64,000 nt of DNA from Peteryoungia ipomoeae (GTDB taxonomy: Bacteria > Pseudomonadota > Alphaproteobacteria > Rhizobiales > Rhizobiaceae). Position numbers and translations under genes: made by a program. The DNA lies in NCBI RefSeq assembly GCF_004912165.1, contig NZ_STGV01000008.1, forward strand, positions 1 to 64,000, read 5' to 3'. The notes beneath the pieces were generated by a model. That model had not been told where the DNA came from. It saw only the letters and a program-made list of their open reading frames with translations, and made no database searches. Below are positions 62,107-64,000 of this stretch, in pieces. The first letter of the stretch is position 1. Each line of letters opens with the position of its first letter.

Positions 62107-62306
62107 CGATAAACGTCTCCCCTTCAGATCGAATACGTCAATCTGCATTTTCTCTTATACCCGCCATAGCGGGCGATGGATGCGGCTAAGATTTTTTTTT
62201 GGGCTGTCTGCATCCAAAGAGGACTTCTGCGGTGTCTTGCCTATGAAGCCACCCAAATTGCCCTGTGCGCCGGTGGCCTTCATTGGACAATTCAAGGGAG
62301 AAAGAC
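62107..62306. other. Divergent control region between ECF sigma and DUF4394 gene
   Basis: This 200-base intergenic region must hold both promoters. It contains a short hairpin (CCCGC-CATA-GCGGG near 62160-62173) and an AT-rich run near 62191-62200. I see no clear -35/-10 pair of the FecI type found further left. Confidence 0.5.
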
Positions 62307-63095
62307 ATGAAGACCATTCGTTTCGCTTTGATCGCCTCCGCCGCTTTTGCCGCCACGGCATCCGCTTCGCACGCAGCACCTGTGCTGGGTCTGACGGGTG
62401 ACAAGACGCTTGTCATGTTCGATACAGAGAAGCCTGAAGTGACCAAGACGATGGACGTGACCGGCGTCGACAAGCTTGTTGGCATCGACTTTCGTCCCGG
62501 CAACAAGACTGTCGTCGGCGTAACGGCCGATCAGGCGATCGTCACGATCGATCTCTCAAGTGGTGCGGCAACCGAGATTGCCAAGATGGACAAGATGCTG
62601 CCTTTGACCGAGGCGCCTGTCGTCGTCGACTTCAACCCGATGGCAGACCGTCTGCGCTTCATGACCGGCACGACCAATCACCGTGTTCATCCGGATACTG
62701 GTGAGGTTACCGTCGATGGCTCGCTCGCCTTTGAAGAGGGCGACATGCACAAGGGCGAAACGCCGAACACGGTTGCAGCCGCCTATATCAATTCCATCGG
62801 CAAGCCGGAAAAGACCGCGATGTACAACATCGATGCGACCATCGGTGCCCTGATCCAGCAGACCAAGCCGAATGACGGCACACTGAAGGCGATTGGAAAG
62901 CTTGGCATCACGGAGATGCCTTCGACCTATGCTTTCGACATCCAGGGCATGGAAGGCGGCAAGAACACGGCCTATCTCGCTGCCAGCAAGATGCTCTATA
63001 CCGTCAATCTGGAAACCGGTGCGGCAACCGAAGTCGGCGCGATCGCCGGTCTTGATGGCGACCTACGCGACATCGCAGTGCTGCCGGCAATGTAA
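62307..63095 (+). CDS. DUF4394 periplasmic protein
   Basis: This is a 262-residue exported protein with a signal peptide (about 1-23, ending SHAAP). The remainder is a DUF4394 repeat-type beta fold (LTGDKTLVMFD, GIDFRPGNKTVVGV, VDFNPMADRLRFMTGT). Its binding partner is unknown. I start at the ATG at 62307 with AAGGGAG upstream. The divergent sigma/anti-sigma pair suggests that it belongs to an envelope-stress regulon. Confidence 0.85.
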   Translation: MKTIRFALIASAAFAATASASHAAPVLGLTGDKTLVMFDTEKPEVTKTMDVTGVDKLVGIDFRPGNKTVVGVTADQAIVTIDLSSGAATEIAKMDKMLPLTEAPVVVDFNPMADRLRFMTGTTNHRVHPDTGEVTVDGSLAFEEGDMHKGETPNTVAAAYINSIGKPEKTAMYNIDATIGALIQQTKPNDGTLKAIGKLGITEMPSTYAFDIQGMEGGKNTAYLAASKMLYTVNLETGAATEVGAIAGLDGDLRDIAVLPAM

Positions 63096-63114
63096 GTGCT
63101 GGCGAGGTACAGAG

Positions 63115-63138
63115 AGAAGGCGGCGAAAGCTGCCTTCT
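63115..63138. terminator. Terminator between DUF4394 gene and cysG
   Basis: AGAAGGCGGC at 63115-63124 pairs with GCTGCCTTCT at 63129-63138 (one G-T pair) around GAAA, then TT. It can end both convergent genes; the cysG stop begins at its right edge. Confidence 0.8.
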
Positions 63139-64000
63139 TTACCGTGCTTGGGGTGCTCCGGAGGCCGCGGCCAGTCTGACGGGATCTGTCGCTGCAAGGG
63201 CTGGCGAAAACGCGTTGCCAACACCAATCAGAACCGGCTTGTCATAGCCGATCTCATCCATGGCGCTCGGTACATTTGCCAGGTGACCAATCCAGCGTCT
63301 TTCGTCCGGTCGCGTTATTGACGACATGATGACCGCCGGCGTCTCCTTCGGCAGGCCTGCGCTCCGCAACGCCTCTTCGATTTTCCCTGCCATGCGTCCA
63401 CCCATGTAAAACACCGTGGTCTGATGCGGATCTGCGAGCGCCACCCAGTCGATCGTATCCGGAAGCCCTCCATGCCGGGAATGGCCGGTGACAAAGCGGA
63501 CCTGCTGGGCGTGATCGCGATGGGTCAGAGAAATACCAAGGCTCGATGCCATCGCGACGGCTGCGGTAATGCCCGGTATAATGTCGACTGCGATGCCCTC
63601 CTTCTGCAAGCGCTCGATTTCCTCACCCGCACGCCCGAAGATCATAGGGTCGCCGGCCTTCAGCCGCACCACTCGTTTGCCGGCGCGGGCAAACTTTACC
63701 ATCATGTCATTGATGTCTTCCTGTTTGCAGCTTTGCCGACCTCCTCGCTTGCCGACCAGCATCCGTTTTGCTTCGCGGCGTGCCAGTTCCAGCACCTCTG
63801 CGGAGACGAGATCGTCGAACAGGATAACGTCGGCGGCTTGCAGCGTGCGCATCGCCTTCAAGGTCAGCAGTTCTGCGTCACCGGGGCCGGCACCCACCAG
63901 CGTGACCGAGCCCAGGGAGGGGGCTGAGCCGATCGAGGCAATCCGCTCCAGGAGCGCTTGGCGAGCGCCGTGTTGTGGAGGCGCCGATGTCGTGAAGCTC
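63139..64000 (-). CDS. cysG: CysG-type siroheme synthase, C-terminal part
   Basis: This is the 3' part of a leftward gene; the frame stays open to the window edge. It covers the uroporphyrinogen-III methyltransferase (CobA/SUMT) domain, with VGAGPGDAELLTLKA and VRLKAGDPMIFGRAGEE. A segment before it (RQALLERIASIG) looks like the linker of CysG, whose N-terminal precorrin-2 dehydrogenase half would lie outside the window. Siroheme serves assimilatory nitrite and sulfite reductases. A stand-alone SUMT with a longer N-terminus is less likely. Confidence 0.82.
   Translation of the reverse strand, partial: SFTTSAPPQHGARQALLERIASIGSAPSLGSVTLVGAGPGDAELLTLKAMRTLQAADVILFDDLVSAEVLELARREAKRMLVGKRGGRQSCKQEDINDMMVKFARAGKRVVRLKAGDPMIFGRAGEEIERLQKEGIAVDIIPGITAAVAMASSLGISLTHRDHAQQVRFVTGHSRHGGLPDTIDWVALADPHQTTVFYMGGRMAGKIEEALRSAGLPKETPAVIMSSITRPDERRWIGHLANVPSAMDEIGYDKPVLIGVGNAFSPALAATDPVRLAAASGAPQAR

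Noticed and set aside
1-64000. CRISPR arrays, tRNA genes, insertion sequences, attachment sites
   Set aside because: I read the intergenic regions for repeats with regular spacers, cloverleaf patterns, transposase motifs and terminal inverted repeats and found none.

Overview
The window reads as chromosome or megaplasmid DNA from a denitrifying alphaproteobacterium, most probably a member of the Rhizobiaceae (Rhizobium/Agrobacterium/Shinella/Ensifer type). The evidence is the high GC content, the gene order norEFCBQD-hemN next to nirK-nirV-nnrR-pseudoazurin, and a lactose ABC operon ordered lacE-F-G-Z-K as described in Agrobacterium radiobacter. I see no insertion sequence, integrase, tRNA, rRNA or CRISPR array. 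No stretch longer than about 300 bases lacks a gene.

Layout. (1) 138-4735: oxygen-independent ubiquinone synthesis genes, ubiT-ubiU-ubiV facing left and ubiD-ubiX facing right. (2) 4755-23664: a denitrification and nitric-oxide island. It holds an NnrS-like / NnrS-like / nitrate-sulfonate-type ABC transporter operon, a hemerythrin-like protein with a 51-residue membrane protein, norEFCBQD, hemN, two DUF2249 genes, a third nnrS, nirK, nirV, nnrR and a pseudoazurin. (3) 23799-30924: a quinate/shikimate catabolism unit with a TetR regulator, dehydrogenase, TRAP transporter, type II dehydroquinase and a QuiC1-type dehydroshikimate dehydratase. (4) 31058-38749: a LacI-type regulator and lacEFGZK. 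(5) 38840-46616: an aa3-type oxidase cluster with a fused subunit I+III, a lipoprotein subunit II, CtaG, CopD-like and DUF2231 membrane proteins, and a YdeP-like molybdopterin oxidoreductase. (6) 46746-60647: a petrobactin-like siderophore system comprising an Fe-siderophore ABC transporter, asbA-asbB-asbC and a fused asbD-asbE, a TonB-dependent transducer, FecR and FecI. (7) 60848-64000: an ECF sigma / anti-sigma pair, a divergent DUF4394 protein and the 3' part of cysG.

How it fits together. Nine TTG-N8-CAA palindromes lie in the promoters of the ubi, ABC-nnrS, 51-aa/hemerythrin, nor, hemN, DUF2249, nirK and pseudoazurin genes. All sit where an activator centred near -41.5 would give a short leader. 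I infer one NnrR (NO-responsive Crp/Fnr) regulon that couples NO and nitrite reduction with anaerobic quinone and haem synthesis. One nnrS instead carries a perfect FNR box. In the iron region, the promoters of fecR and of the TonB-dependent transducer share CGTGAAAAA-N15-CGT, a candidate FecI promoter. The petrobactin set lacks asbF; the QuiC1 protein of region 3 is a plausible source of the 3,4-dihydroxybenzoate it would need.

The most novel-looking items are the NnrR-boxed ABC-NnrS-NnrS operon, the NnrR-boxed ubi genes, the 51-aa membrane protein, the asbD-asbE fusion with its FecI-type promoter pair, and an oxidase subunit I without the usual K-channel lysine.
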